A stretch of 64,000 nt of DNA from Chitinophaga pinensis DSM 2588 (GCF_000024005.1 NC_013132.1:8054001-8118000); one strand, 5' to 3'; counted from the first letter of the stretch, positions 7,547-16,222 are shown. Notes: generated by a model from the letters alone, not told the origin. A program made the numbers and translations.

Positions 7547-10500
7547 ATGCTGGTCAGCAATAAACATTTCATCCCCGTCATCGGGCTTGATATCCACATT
7601 GTTATCCTGCTTGGATTTCCCATTCCACTGCCCCACCCCTACATCGGGTTCGTCATCGACCCCATGGATTACATTCCTTTTCTGGGTGCTACCACCAAAG
7701 TAAATCATGTACCCCGCGGTGTCAGCGATACCAGTGGCATCATTGTTATCCTCTTTCATATTCCCATGGGTGGTCCCTGGCTGCTGGCGCCAATGATCGG
7801 ACATGATTCCGTTAACTTCTTTGGCAGCAAGACAGTAAAAGCAGAAGGCAGGCTATTAAGTCCGACAGGACATATGCTGATGACCTGTAACGATATCGGT
7901 ATTCCACTGTCCTTACAGCCGGGAAAGAAACTGAAGCCCATCCCCAGCATGTATCTGCCTACCTCATTTTCTATTCCGCTTTCCTTCGGAAAACCAGTGA
8001 TGGTGGGCGGACCATACATCCCCGACTGGGCAGGCGTACTCATGAACCTGATCACTTCCTTCGGATTTGGCGCACTGATGAAAGGCGTAGGGAAATTGGG
8101 CAAGAAAGCCGTTACTAAATTTAATCACGCATTAAAAGGAAAAATAGGCAGTAATAAACTCAGTAAAAACCTGTGTAAAATGGGTTTTGAACCGGTGGAC
8201 CTGGTACAGGGTATTGTGGTCAATGAAGGCGTAGACTTTGAACTACCCGGCCCTATTCCCTTGAAATGGGAAAGATCCTGGAATAGTGATAGTCCGCATA
8301 AAGGCTTACTCGGACACGCCACACATCTGAGTTATGACATGCGCGTCGAAGAGTTTATACAGGAAGATGCCACCGTCGTATTACTTGGTGATGGCAGAAG
8401 TGCTGTCTTCGATCTGCTGATTGCTGTCGATAATAGTGATTATAACCGCCACGAGCGACTGACACTCAAACGGACAGACATTGATGAATACCAGTTATAC
8501 AATCATGAAAACGGGTTGTATTATACCTTCCGGAAGACCTATGAAGGTGCACATCAATATCATCTGTCTGCCATCCATAATAAAGCACAGTTTATCATCA
8601 GCTTCCATTATAACCACCGGGGTAGTCTGGTACGGGTGATAGACAGCGTTGGCAGACACCTGCATGTCAGCAGTGATGCAGCAGGACGTATCACGGGTGT
8701 AAGCGTTCATCATCATGGACAGGAAAAACGCCTGATCTCCTATGGATATAATGATGAAGGTGACCTGATTGCCGTAACAGATGCATTAGAACAAACCATG
8801 CATATCACTTACGCCAATCACCTGATGATTAAAAAGACAGATCGTAACGGACAATCTTTTTACTGGGCGTATGATAAAAAACACCGCTGTATTCATACCT
8901 GGGGAGATGATGGTTTGCTGGAAGGTTATATCGAATATTACCCTGAAGACGGGTTTAATATTGTAACGAACTCACTCGATCAGCAAACGACCTATTACTA
9001 CACGCCTGATTATGTCGTACACCAGATCAAAGACCCGCTGGGCCATTCCACGTTCACGGAGTATACACCTGACTTCGAAATATACAGAGAGATCAATGAA
9101 GAGGGCGATATGACAGGGTATAGTTATGATGAAGAGGGACGCGTGACAGCGGTCGTTTACCCTGATGCCAGTATTTCCACACATAGCTATGATGAAAATG
9201 GCTATATGGCAGTATCAACGGATGCCCAGGGCAATAGTACTTCTTATGTGTATTATCAGGATAATGGATTACTGCATTCGCTTACTTCCGCAGATGGTTC
9301 ACTGGAATTATTTGAATACAATGAAAGAAACCTGCTCAGTAAAGTAACCGACTTCAGAGGCGGCACTACCTTGTTTGCCTATGATGAAGATTGTAACCTC
9401 ACCACACTTACCTTACCGGAGGGAGGTACTACCAGCTGGGCTTATGATGCATGGGGACAGTGTATTAAAGCAGTGAACCCTTTAGAACAGGAACAACTGT
9501 TCCGTTACGACAAGCTGGGGCGCGTGATTGAAATACTGGCGGCTGACGGCAATCGTACCGAATTACAATATGATGCCTACGATGACGTCACCAGGATGAC
9601 AGACAAACAACGGGATATCAGGTATACTTATACTCCCCTGGGTAGTCTGAAATCAAGAGAGGAAAACAATACCGCCGTTCGTTTCATCCATGACACGGAA
9701 GACCTGCTCTGTTCCATTATAAATGAGCACGGAGAGACATTCCGGTTCAGACGTGACATGCGCGGAGATATTATCGGAGAAACACGTTTTGACGGATTAA
9801 ACAAACACTATAAGCGGGATGCAGCAGGAAAGCTGATACATTCGCATTATGACAGCGGAAAATATACCGATTATGAGTACAATGCGATCGGTTTGCTGAC
9901 ACGCATTGAACAAAGTGACGGTAGCTGGGAAATCTATAGCTATGACCGCAATGGTCATGTTACAGAAGCCACCAATGAAAACAGCAGCGTAAAATTTGTA
10001 AGAGATGCCCTGGGCAGGATTGTAGAAGAATGGCAGGACGGCCACCAGGTCATGAGTGTATATGACAAACAGGGCCGGCGTACCGCCATCAGCAGTGCCA
10101 TTGGCGCGGATATTAAGGTACAAAGAGATCAGACGGGCTACCTGACCGGTATGCACGTGCAGACAGCTGGTAATATCAATCCCTGGGTCATGCACATTGA
10201 GCGTAACCTGATGGGCCTTGAGATTGAAAGAAACCTGCCAGGTGGCGTAAAAAGCAAACGTTCCTATCATCAGTCCGGACTGATCGCTACACACACCGTG
10301 AGCAGCGGCGCGAATATTACCCGTAGCCGGCATTATCGCTGGGATGTGAACGACAGACTTAAAAGTATTGTCAACGCCCTGGAAAGTGGCAATGGGATCA
10401 AATACGGGCATGATGATTTCGGCAACCTGGCCTGGGCGCAATATGAAGACGGACAGTTTGATTATCGCCTGCCTGATAAGACGGGCAATCTGTATAAAAC

Positions 10501-11653
10501 CACAGAAAGAAAAGACCGGAAATACACCAGTGGTGGTCAGTTGAAGGAAACAGCCGATGCCAGGTATTCCTATGATGCGGAAGGAAACCTCACAGAAAAA
10601 CTGATGCGTGACCTTTCCTTATGGAAATATGAGTGGTATGGTAATGGCATGTTGAAAAAAGTGATACGTCCGGACCGCCGCGAAGTACAGTTTGAATATG
10701 ATGCTCTGGGAAGAAGGACGGCCAAGATATTCGGACAACAGATAACACGCTGGGTATGGAATGGCGGTAAACCTTTGCACGAATGGCATTATAATGTAGC
10801 GGAGCGCCCGGTGACGGTGATCGATGACACAGGCAATGTATACAGAGATCCTGAACCGGTACCTGTGGAAAACCTGACTACCTGGGTATTCGATCCTGAA
10901 TCACATCTGTTGCTGGCAAAGATCTGTGGAGGCGTAAGTTATTCGATCATTACAGATCATATTGGGACTCCCTGTCAGGCATATGACGAAGAAGGAAACA
11001 TTGTCTGGTCCTGTGAATTGGATATTTATGGAAAGGTACGTAAGTTAGCAGGGCCTATCGATTTCATACCGTTCCGTTATCAGGGACAGTATGAAGATGT
11101 AGAAACCGGACTCTATTACAACAGATACCGGTATTACAGCCCCGACGAAGGCATATATATCAGTCAGGACCCCTTAGCGCCGCTGGCTGGTTTACGGTTC
11201 TATAGTTATGTAACAGACCCGAATGCATGGGTTGATCTGTTGGGATTAGTGGCCGGCCCTGCCGGATTGCCCGATTCACCCGGTATTTATATTCTCACCA
11301 ATGGTAAACAATCTTATGTAGGTAGTTCAGGTATTGGCGAGCAGGGTATGCGGTCGCGTATATCAGATCTGCGGCATGCGAATGCCCAGGATTTACTGGA
11401 GATGGACGGTACAAAAGTGCAGTATGTGAAAGTTGATCTTGGGGATTGTACAGACCCCAGCGAACGAAACAACATACTGAGGTATTATGAACAAAGGGAG
11501 TTTGATAAACAGGCGAAGAAAACCGGTATGACGATGCTGAATGATCCTAACAAACGGATACAGTCAGCCAAGAAAAAAGCGGCCGCAGAAGCACTTATTA
11601 AAAAATATAATGTAAAAGCATCTAAACGAAGAGTTACCGTTAAGTGTAAATAA
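7547..11653 (+). CDS. PAAR-like/Rhs polymorphic toxin with GIY-YIG nuclease C-terminus
   Basis: 1368 residues in four parts. About 1-190 is a hydrophobic, Gly/Pro-rich PAAR-like tip region ('IPLPHPYIGFVIDPMDYIPF', 'GSKTVKAEGRLLSPTGHMLM'). About 210-330 is a DUF6531-type entry domain ('PVDLVQGIVVNEGVDFELPG'). About 370-1195 holds many YD/Rhs repeats that build a cocoon. The core-ending motif is 'YNRYRYYSPDEGIYISQDPL' followed by 'DPNAWVDLLGL' at about 1224-1234, the usual self-cleavage site. The toxin tip (about 1235-1368) carries GIY at 1246-1248, YVG at 1257-1259, Arg1269/Arg1271, Glu1315/Glu1318 and Asn1332, matching the Tyr-Tyr-Arg-Glu-Asn active-site order of GIY-YIG endonucleases. It should therefore cut DNA in a target cell. 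The LRR protein that follows by 10 bp is the likely immunity partner. Confidence 0.9.
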   Translation: MLVSNKHFIPVIGLDIHIVILLGFPIPLPHPYIGFVIDPMDYIPFLGATTKVNHVPRGVSDTSGIIVILFHIPMGGPWLLAPMIGHDSVNFFGSKTVKAEGRLLSPTGHMLMTCNDIGIPLSLQPGKKLKPIPSMYLPTSFSIPLSFGKPVMVGGPYIPDWAGVLMNLITSFGFGALMKGVGKLGKKAVTKFNHALKGKIGSNKLSKNLCKMGFEPVDLVQGIVVNEGVDFELPGPIPLKWERSWNSDSPHKGLLGHATHLSYDMRVEEFIQEDATVVLLGDGRSAVFDLLIAVDNSDYNRHERLTLKRTDIDEYQLYNHENGLYYTFRKTYEGAHQYHLSAIHNKAQFIISFHYNHRGSLVRVIDSVGRHLHVSSDAAGRITGVSVHHHGQEKRLISYGYNDEGDLIAVTDALEQTMHITYANHLMIKKTDRNGQSFYWAYDKKHRCIHTWGDDGLLEGYIEYYPEDGFNIVTNSLDQQTTYYYTPDYVVHQIKDPLGHSTFTEYTPDFEIYREINEEGDMTGYSYDEEGRVTAVVYPDASISTHSYDENGYMAVSTDAQGNSTSYVYYQDNGLLHSLTSADGSLELFEYNERNLLSKVTDFRGGTTLFAYDEDCNLTTLTLPEGGTTSWAYDAWGQCIKAVNPLEQEQLFRYDKLGRVIEILAADGNRTELQYDAYDDVTRMTDKQRDIRYTYTPLGSLKSREENNTAVRFIHDTEDLLCSIINEHGETFRFRRDMRGDIIGETRFDGLNKHYKRDAAGKLIHSHYDSGKYTDYEYNAIGLLTRIEQSDGSWEIYSYDRNGHVTEATNENSSVKFVRDALGRIVEEWQDGHQVMSVYDKQGRRTAISSAIGADIKVQRDQTGYLTGMHVQTAGNINPWVMHIERNLMGLEIERNLPGGVKSKRSYHQSGLIATHTVSSGANITRSRHYRWDVNDRLKSIVNALESGNGIKYGHDDFGNLAWAQYEDGQFDYRLPDKTGNLYKTTERKDRKYTSGGQLKETADARYSYDAEGNLTEKLMRDLSLWKYEWYGNGMLKKVIRPDRREVQFEYDALGRRTAKIFGQQITRWVWNGGKPLHEWHYNVAERPVTVIDDTGNVYRDPEPVPVENLTTWVFDPESHLLLAKICGGVSYSIITDHIGTPCQAYDEEGNIVWSCELDIYGKVRKLAGPIDFIPFRYQGQYEDVETGLYYNRYRYYSPDEGIYISQDPLAPLAGLRFYSYVTDPNAWVDLLGLVAGPAGLPDSPGIYILTNGKQSYVGSSGIGEQGMRSRISDLRHANAQDLLEMDGTKVQYVKVDLGDCTDPSERNNILRYYEQREFDKQAKKTGMTMLNDPNKRIQSAKKKAAAEALIKKYNVKASKRRVTVKCK

Positions 11654-11663
11654 TCATTCACAT

Positions 11664-12590
11664 ATGGAAAAGAAAGAGAGCATCATCGTAACAAGAAAAA
11701 GCGACTACTTTACTTCGAAAAGAAAAGTCTATTGCATAGGCAGTAAGGAAAAAGCGGAGGTATATAAGGAAGACGGTGCTACTATCCTTTCGTGGACCCA
11801 GGCCCCTGATCCGGCTGAATATGACCAGATCAGCGAATTGAGGTTATTGCCCACTAAATCACAGTTGAGTAAACTCAAGTTTCCAGACTATGTGAAGGAC
11901 CTGGAACATTTACATTTCCTCGAAATACCTTTACCTTTCCTGTCTGTTATCACACAAGATGACCTTCCCGGCGGACTGAAAGCGCTGACCATCAGCAATG
12001 ACGGAGAACACGAAGAATGGGTTACTAAAAAGCTGCCTGAATGGCCAGGAATCGTATTACCTCACCTGAAGGCCCTCTTTTTCTTTAGCGCCTTTACATC
12101 CAAGGAACTGCCTTCATTGCTGAATATATCCCAGGAACATTTCCCCGCTTTGAAATACCTGGCTTGCAGGATGGACAAAAAAGGGAACATCCTGAAAGAT
12201 ATCGCTAAGTTTTCCACATTAGATCATCTGGAGGTTGAGTTTGCGTGGAATACAGATCTTATTGACCACATCAACAGCCCGTTAAAAGCATTGTCGATCA
12301 TCGGTGCAGAGAAAAATTTCAATGTAAATGATCTCAGTAAGTTGCAAGAACTGCAAACAGTGTGGCTGAATGGTATTAAAGCACCGATTGATTGTACTGT
12401 ATTTACCACCTTACCGGATTTGCTGGAAGTCAATGTGCTCAATTCTAAAAAAATAGAACATCCGGAAGCACTGCTGGATTGCAAAAAATTAAAGAGTTTA
12501 TTTTTCCTCAATTGCGGGCAGCCATTTAAAAAAATCAAAGACCAGTTCCTGCCGGAAAACTTTGAGCAACTAAGGATTAAACATGCCTGA
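11664..12590 (+). CDS. Leucine-rich-repeat protein, candidate immunity to the GIY-YIG toxin
   Basis: 308 residues, cytoplasmic (no signal peptide or membrane span). From about residue 90 there are recurring LxxLxxx strands at 20-30-residue spacing: 'LKALTIS', 'LKALFFFS', 'LKYLACRM', 'LDHLEVEF', 'LKALSIIG', 'LQTVWLNG', 'LLEVNVLN' and 'LKSLFFLN'. This points to a curved leucine-rich-repeat fold of irregular type. The gene starts 10 bp after the stop of the Rhs nuclease gene and is followed by a strong terminator, so it is the last gene of the transcription unit. Immunity proteins of Rhs toxins occupy this slot and must be cytoplasmic to block a DNase, which fits. Direct evidence of binding is lacking; LRR immunity proteins appear unusual, but I could not check databases. 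Confidence 0.65.
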   Translation: MEKKESIIVTRKSDYFTSKRKVYCIGSKEKAEVYKEDGATILSWTQAPDPAEYDQISELRLLPTKSQLSKLKFPDYVKDLEHLHFLEIPLPFLSVITQDDLPGGLKALTISNDGEHEEWVTKKLPEWPGIVLPHLKALFFFSAFTSKELPSLLNISQEHFPALKYLACRMDKKGNILKDIAKFSTLDHLEVEFAWNTDLIDHINSPLKALSIIGAEKNFNVNDLSKLQELQTVWLNGIKAPIDCTVFTTLPDLLEVNVLNSKKIEHPEALLDCKKLKSLFFLNCGQPFKKIKDQFLPENFEQLRIKHA

Positions 12591-12694
12591 TAACATATCA
12601 AGGATTGAAACAATACCCGCACCTGCTGTCAGCCGGAATGAACTATAAGAGAATACAACTATATAACATCGCGATGGCAAGCGAAGCACAAATA

Positions 12695-12729
12695 AAACGC
12701 CCGTTGCAGAAAAGCTGCAACGGGCGTTT
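12695..12729. terminator. Bidirectional terminator between the T6SS island and the DUF1266-like gene
   Basis: A 15-bp perfect stem (12695-12709 with 12715-12729, core CGCCCGTTGCAG) around a 5-nt loop. A-rich on the left and T-rich on the right, so it can serve both converging genes. Confidence 0.85.
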
Positions 12730-12749
12730 GCTATAAGGTTACTTGTAAT

Positions 12750-13610
12750 TTATTTCACCGGCATATAACTATAGATGCTGTACTTTCCTTCCAGCATACC
12801 TGTCACTTCTTCTTTAAATCTGGCATTATCAGCCTCTCCGCCACCCCAGAACTCACGGCCGAGCAGGAAGTCATTAAAATAGGCTTTCCAGTCGCTATAA
12901 CGGGCCTGTGCTACCTGTGGCGCTTTCATCAGCCATGCCATTGCTTCGCCCCTGTTAAAATAACCTGCCTGGTAGGCTACGCATATATTATTAATATACC
13001 GCGCCAGGTCCCACGCCTTGATACCGGCACTGCTGAAGGAAGTATAATGATCTTTAATAAACTGTATACCTGCAAGGTCTTCCTTTGTCAGTTTGTATTT
13101 ATTAAGATCGAGCGTATTCAGATCGGCAGATGCACCACCGTTTTCGTCCAGTACTTTACGATATTGGGCATATTGTGCCTGATGACCTTCATCCAGTAAC
13201 CAGGTCAGGGATTTTTCCAGTCCGGCTACATTATGAATATCCCAGTACTCCGCCAGTGTAGCTTTCGCATCTTTTTCACCTGCAGCATCTCCCGGTTTAA
13301 AAGGGAAAATGAAATAACGGCTGTAGGCTGCCTGCATTTCTTTTGAGAAATCCGCTGTTCCCGGTTCACTCTTTACAGCTGGCTTGATCAGTCCATCGAA
13401 GGTATGGGTAGGCCCGCCATAACCATGTACAAAATAAACACCTGCCAGCATGAACGGATACAGTTCATCATTCTTAATGGTCACTGTTTCCGCAGCGGCT
13501 ATTGTCTGTTCCTTTTTTTCCTCCTTACCGGCATTACTGCTGTCGCACCCCGCTGTGCTCAGGGCCAGGAGGCCGACAGCAGCGATGATTTTTGTATACA
13601 TTCCTTTCAT
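12750..13610 (-). CDS. DUF1266-like lipoprotein
   Basis: About 286 residues from ATG 13610 (the frame is open to 13643, but the codons before MKGMYTK look untranslated). A lipoprotein signal is clear: 'KIIAAVGLLALSTAGC', with the lipidated Cys in an STAGC box, followed by a charged Lys/Glu linker. The C-terminal half has 'AWDLARYINNICVAYQAGYF' and 'YFNDFLLGREFWGGG', which resembles DUF1266 (YbeR/YbeU type), a family of unknown function. It converges with the T6SS island and shares its terminator, and is divergent from the leader region at 13.7 kb. A link to secretion is possible but not shown. Family call by eye, moderate confidence. Confidence 0.65.
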   Translation of the reverse strand: MKGMYTKIIAAVGLLALSTAGCDSSNAGKEEKKEQTIAAAETVTIKNDELYPFMLAGVYFVHGYGGPTHTFDGLIKPAVKSEPGTADFSKEMQAAYSRYFIFPFKPGDAAGEKDAKATLAEYWDIHNVAGLEKSLTWLLDEGHQAQYAQYRKVLDENGGASADLNTLDLNKYKLTKEDLAGIQFIKDHYTSFSSAGIKAWDLARYINNICVAYQAGYFNRGEAMAWLMKAPQVAQARYSDWKAYFNDFLLGREFWGGGEADNARFKEEVTGMLEGKYSIYSYMPVK

Positions 13611-13700
13611 GTGGTATTTATTTAATAAACAAAGAAGCATCAAATATAGAACTTTTCAAATTTTATAAAATATCAGCTATGATAATCAACGACTTAATAA

Positions 13701-13725
13701 ATACCCTACAAAACCTGTAGGGTAT
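13701..13725. promoter_or_regulatory. 25-bp palindromic operator, Rrf2/IscR type-1-like
   Basis: ATACCCTAC (13701-13709), 7-nt spacer, GTAGGGTAT (13717-13725): a perfect 9-bp inverted repeat, total 25 bp. Length and outer six bases on each side (ATASYY...RRSTAT) match the E. coli IscR type-1 consensus, an Rrf2-family site; the inner bases differ. It ends 14 bp upstream of the -7 box at 13740, covering the -33 region, a position suited to repression. The bound regulator is not in this window. Confidence 0.65.
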
Positions 13726-13739
13726 TAAGAAAATATCCC

Positions 13740-13747
13740 TATATTTG
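13740..13747 (+). promoter_or_regulatory. Bacteroidota -7 promoter element (TAnnTTTG)
   Basis: TATATTTG is an exact match to TAnnTTTG. No clear -33 TTTG is visible; the palindrome occupies that region. It predicts a start of transcription near 13753-13755, about 35 nt before the leader ORF. Confidence 0.6.
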
Positions 13748-13789
13748 TGTTGTTAATAACAGGCAATCACATAAATAAATCAAGTTTAT

Positions 13790-13864
13790 ATGCCTAATGC
13801 TATCAAGAGAACGATTGAATGTACAATGACTGTAGCGCTGAACGTCTGTTGCTGCTGTAACTGA
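13790..13864 (+). CDS. Cysteine-rich leader peptide (24 codons)
   Basis: A short ORF with ATG 13790 and TGA 13862-13864, read by hand. It starts MPNAIKRTIEC, ends VALNVCCCCN, and so has five Cys in 24 residues with four in a row (TGT TGC TGC TGT) just before the stop. This is the layout of a transcription- or translation-attenuation leader sensing cysteinyl-tRNA, as known for Cys-rich upstream ORFs in actinobacterial sulfur genes. The CCCC codons include GTTGC, which can pair with GCAAC downstream (13888-13892), a possible but weak antiterminator/terminator switch. It lies 94 bp before the peroxiredoxin-like gene and just after the operator and -7 box. Translation is unproven. Confidence 0.6.
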   Translation: MPNAIKRTIECTMTVALNVCCCCN

Positions 13865-13958
13865 TTCCCGGCTGGCCCTTCAAACCGGCAACGTTTCTAA
13901 AAATCATTACAACCATTCATTAATCACTGTCCACCAACCATCCCTTAAAACTTATTTT

Positions 13959-14597
13959 ATGTCTAACAACATCAACAGATACGCAGATTTCTTCCCCGAA
14001 TATGAACTTGAGTATGTGAAAAAGTCTTTCAAGGACAGAACCCCGGTCAGCCCTTTACATGCTGGCGACAGACTGCCTTCTTTTAACATCAACAGAAAAA
14101 ATATCATTGCCACTTCCGATATATTAAAATCAGTGAATGGTGTACAGCCTGTAGAACAGTTGCTGGACCGTCCGCTGGTACTCGTTTTCCACTCTATCCA
14201 CTGGAATGGTTACGGTGAAAAACTGCTGGAAGACCTGAAAGATATCTATGCAGATATCCGCGTAATGGGCGGACAGCTGTTACTGGTAACCGCAGAAGAA
14301 AAGAAATATTTTGACTATGCGACGGCCTCTTTGCAACTTCCTTTCGCCAGCATCTGGGATCAGCAGTTTCAGATAGCGCGTAAAGCAGGTAACTACTCCC
14401 CTTCTGATCCGATCTGGGACAGACTGTCCGGAGTAAATGAAGATGTGCCTACACCCGCTGTTTATGTACTGACACCATCACTGAAAATAGCTTACAGCTC
14501 AGTGGATCTGTACATGGAACAATCCCTGAACAAAAGAGATGTATTGTCCGCAGTATATGATGCGAGTCACCAGGATTCACACGGTATCGCGATCTAA
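13959..14597 (+). CDS. Peroxiredoxin-fold protein lacking cysteine
   Basis: 212 residues resembling AhpC/TSA thioredoxin-fold proteins: 'PLHAGDRLPSFNINRKN' at the N-terminus, strand-helix 'RPLVLVFHSIHWNGYGEKLL', and 'GGQLLLVTAEEKKYF'. In active peroxiredoxins the segment after the FxxxxW strand carries the peroxidatic Cys; here it reads HWNGYGEKLL. There is no Cys anywhere in the protein, so peroxide reduction by the normal route is excluded. The 'TPAVYVLTPSLKIAYSS' segment matches the cis-Pro region of thioredoxin folds. It is preceded by a Cys-rich leader ORF and an Rrf2-like operator, and followed by a 19-bp-stem terminator, so it is a single-gene unit. The role is unknown; a non-catalytic sensor or binding protein is possible. 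Confidence 0.75.
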   Translation: MSNNINRYADFFPEYELEYVKKSFKDRTPVSPLHAGDRLPSFNINRKNIIATSDILKSVNGVQPVEQLLDRPLVLVFHSIHWNGYGEKLLEDLKDIYADIRVMGGQLLLVTAEEKKYFDYATASLQLPFASIWDQQFQIARKAGNYSPSDPIWDRLSGVNEDVPTPAVYVLTPSLKIAYSSVDLYMEQSLNKRDVLSAVYDASHQDSHGIAI

Positions 14598-14612
14598 AGA
14601 TATTGAGCATAT

Positions 14613-14660
14613 AAAATACGAAGGCCCGTTCCTCGTAAAGAGAACGGGCCTTCGTATTTT
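14613..14660 (+). terminator. Rho-independent terminator with 19-bp stem
   Basis: 14613-14631 pairs perfectly with 14642-14660 (core GAAGGCCCGTTC) around a 10-nt loop, ending in TTTT then TATTTG. Confidence 0.9.
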
Positions 14661-14677
14661 TATTTGTATCTTGAAGG

Positions 14678-14971
14678 ATGCATACTAACCCGGAACAACC
14701 CATGTCTGAAGAAAAAGAACCCGCTTCCTGGTCCACCGTTATCTGGATGCTTGTTATCTCCCTGATCGGCTTCGGCTTTGCGATCACCCGTTTTATTCAG
14801 TTCACACAACAGGAACATCCGTTAAGAGGGCTTCGCCTGACCCGTATAGAGCTCTATATTTACCGCGCTACGGGTCAGTGGGGTGTTATTATTATTTTCA
14901 TCATTATGGGCATTTTCGGCCTGTATAATGCCATTAAAGCCTTCAGATCGATCCGTTCCAGGCAACAGTAA
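14678..14971 (+). CDS. Small membrane protein, two transmembrane helices
   Basis: 97 residues (ATG 14678; an internal ATG at 14702, MSEEKEP, is also possible). Two hydrophobic segments are clear: 'TVIWMLVISLIGFGFAI' and 'GVIIIFIIMGIFGLYNAI', separated by a charged loop of about 40 residues, with a basic tail SIRSRQQ. No family recognised. Its last 29 bp overlap the 3' end of the convergent DUF6807-like gene. Coding is supported by the amphipathic pattern and the start right after a terminator, but it remains a hypothetical protein. Confidence 0.6.
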   Translation: MHTNPEQPMSEEKEPASWSTVIWMLVISLIGFGFAITRFIQFTQQEHPLRGLRLTRIELYIYRATGQWGVIIIFIIMGIFGLYNAIKAFRSIRSRQQ

Positions 14972-16193
14972 CTTCCGGCGGTTTTACATAGTCCTGGTAA
15001 TAATTCTCTATTTCTTCGTTTGTCAGGTCTTTTATGAAGGTCACTACCCGGTAACGTTGGGCGTAGTACCGGCCATATTGCAGGATCCACTCTTTCATTT
15101 TCGTCGGACTGAAATTCATCATGATCTCTCCTCTTTCAGAATTCTCCGGCCATACCCGTAAAGGCTGCGGAGAATCAAAATTGCCCGGGTGATTCATAAT
15201 CAGGATACCGGCCTGTCCTTTCTCTGTACGTCCTGTTATCTTGATCCAGCGGGCGCGGGTACTGTCTGCATCTTTCCTTGTTTTTCCTTCAGAGGTCAGT
15301 ACAGCACTGGTAGCGGCGGTCCATGCCTCCATTGTACGTAAACCAAAGCCGCCGCCATAACGGTATTGTAATAAAGTGATACCGGCGGTATCTGCACAGT
15401 TCAGGGTACTGGCAAAATCCCATACAAAACGGGAGGTATCCGTTCCGCAATTTAATGCCTTGATCACCCATTCTTCATTGAGGGCTGTCACTTCTTTACC
15501 ACCTGAAAAAGCAATATGATCCTGTAAAACAGTAAAACCACAGGCTACAGGCCCCTGTACCCTTCCAGCCACTCCTTTAAAACGTACGGTGCCCTCCTTT
15601 TTCTGCAGGTTCCAGAAGTCGGTTTCTTTGCCTTTAAAAGAAGTATGCGTCCAGGGATTCCAGATTCCTACATGATGCCAGTGTCCTTTTGGGTGGATAT
15701 TAGTGATGACCTGCCCGTCAGGCGCCCAAAGGGGATGAATAAAGCCGCTACGGCGATATACCGTATCGACGCCGGCCGGAGGCTCCATGATAGCGTAATT
15801 GTATTGTAACAGTTTCCTGCTGCCCTGGCGTAGTAAAAAAGCGCCCGCAGTATCTTTTAGCTGCATCACATTGCCGGCAGCAACAGATTGGCCTTTGACC
15901 AGTTCGTATACACGGGTACTGCCTGCCGGTGTAATCCCTGCCAGGATCCAGTACAGATTGTCGTCCAATAGCTGAAAAGGCACAGGGGAACGCTTATTAC
16001 CGCGTACTTCCTGCAACTGAAGGGAGTCCGGCCCTGACTGGTAAGCGTTTTTCAAAGCCGTATACACAGCGGTATTGAGACGCGGGGAAGTACCTGCTTT
16101 TACGCTGATACGCGCCAGAACCTGTGCATGGGCAGACAGGGTTGCAAGCAATAGCAGGAGCGTCGGTGTACGCCACTTACATTCGTTTTTCAT
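14943..16193 (-). CDS. Secreted DUF6807 (PmoA-like) protein
   Basis: 416 residues with a signal peptide ('TPTLLLLLATLSAHAQ'). The family signature 'SGFIHPLWAPDGQVITNIHP' followed by 'KGHWHHVGIWNPWTH' is that of the DUF6807/PmoA-like family, common in Bacteroidota and Planctomycetes near carbohydrate-degradation genes; its chemistry is not established. A His cluster (HWHH) suggests a metal or sugar site. It lies 29 bp downstream of the dipeptide epimerase gene on the same strand, likely one operon. The 3' end overlaps the small membrane protein gene on the other strand. Confidence 0.8.
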   Translation of the reverse strand: MKNECKWRTPTLLLLLATLSAHAQVLARISVKAGTSPRLNTAVYTALKNAYQSGPDSLQLQEVRGNKRSPVPFQLLDDNLYWILAGITPAGSTRVYELVKGQSVAAGNVMQLKDTAGAFLLRQGSRKLLQYNYAIMEPPAGVDTVYRRSGFIHPLWAPDGQVITNIHPKGHWHHVGIWNPWTHTSFKGKETDFWNLQKKEGTVRFKGVAGRVQGPVACGFTVLQDHIAFSGGKEVTALNEEWVIKALNCGTDTSRFVWDFASTLNCADTAGITLLQYRYGGGFGLRTMEAWTAATSAVLTSEGKTRKDADSTRARWIKITGRTEKGQAGILIMNHPGNFDSPQPLRVWPENSERGEIMMNFSPTKMKEWILQYGRYYAQRYRVVTFIKDLTNEEIENYYQDYVKPPEVTVAWNGSI

Positions 16194-16222
16194 AACAGTG
16201 ATTGTTTGAGGGTAATGGGTTT

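Noticed and set aside
9797..10441. 214-residue minus-strand frame inside the Rhs gene
   Set aside because: Mirror of YD repeats, which yield long open frames on the other strand; no motif.
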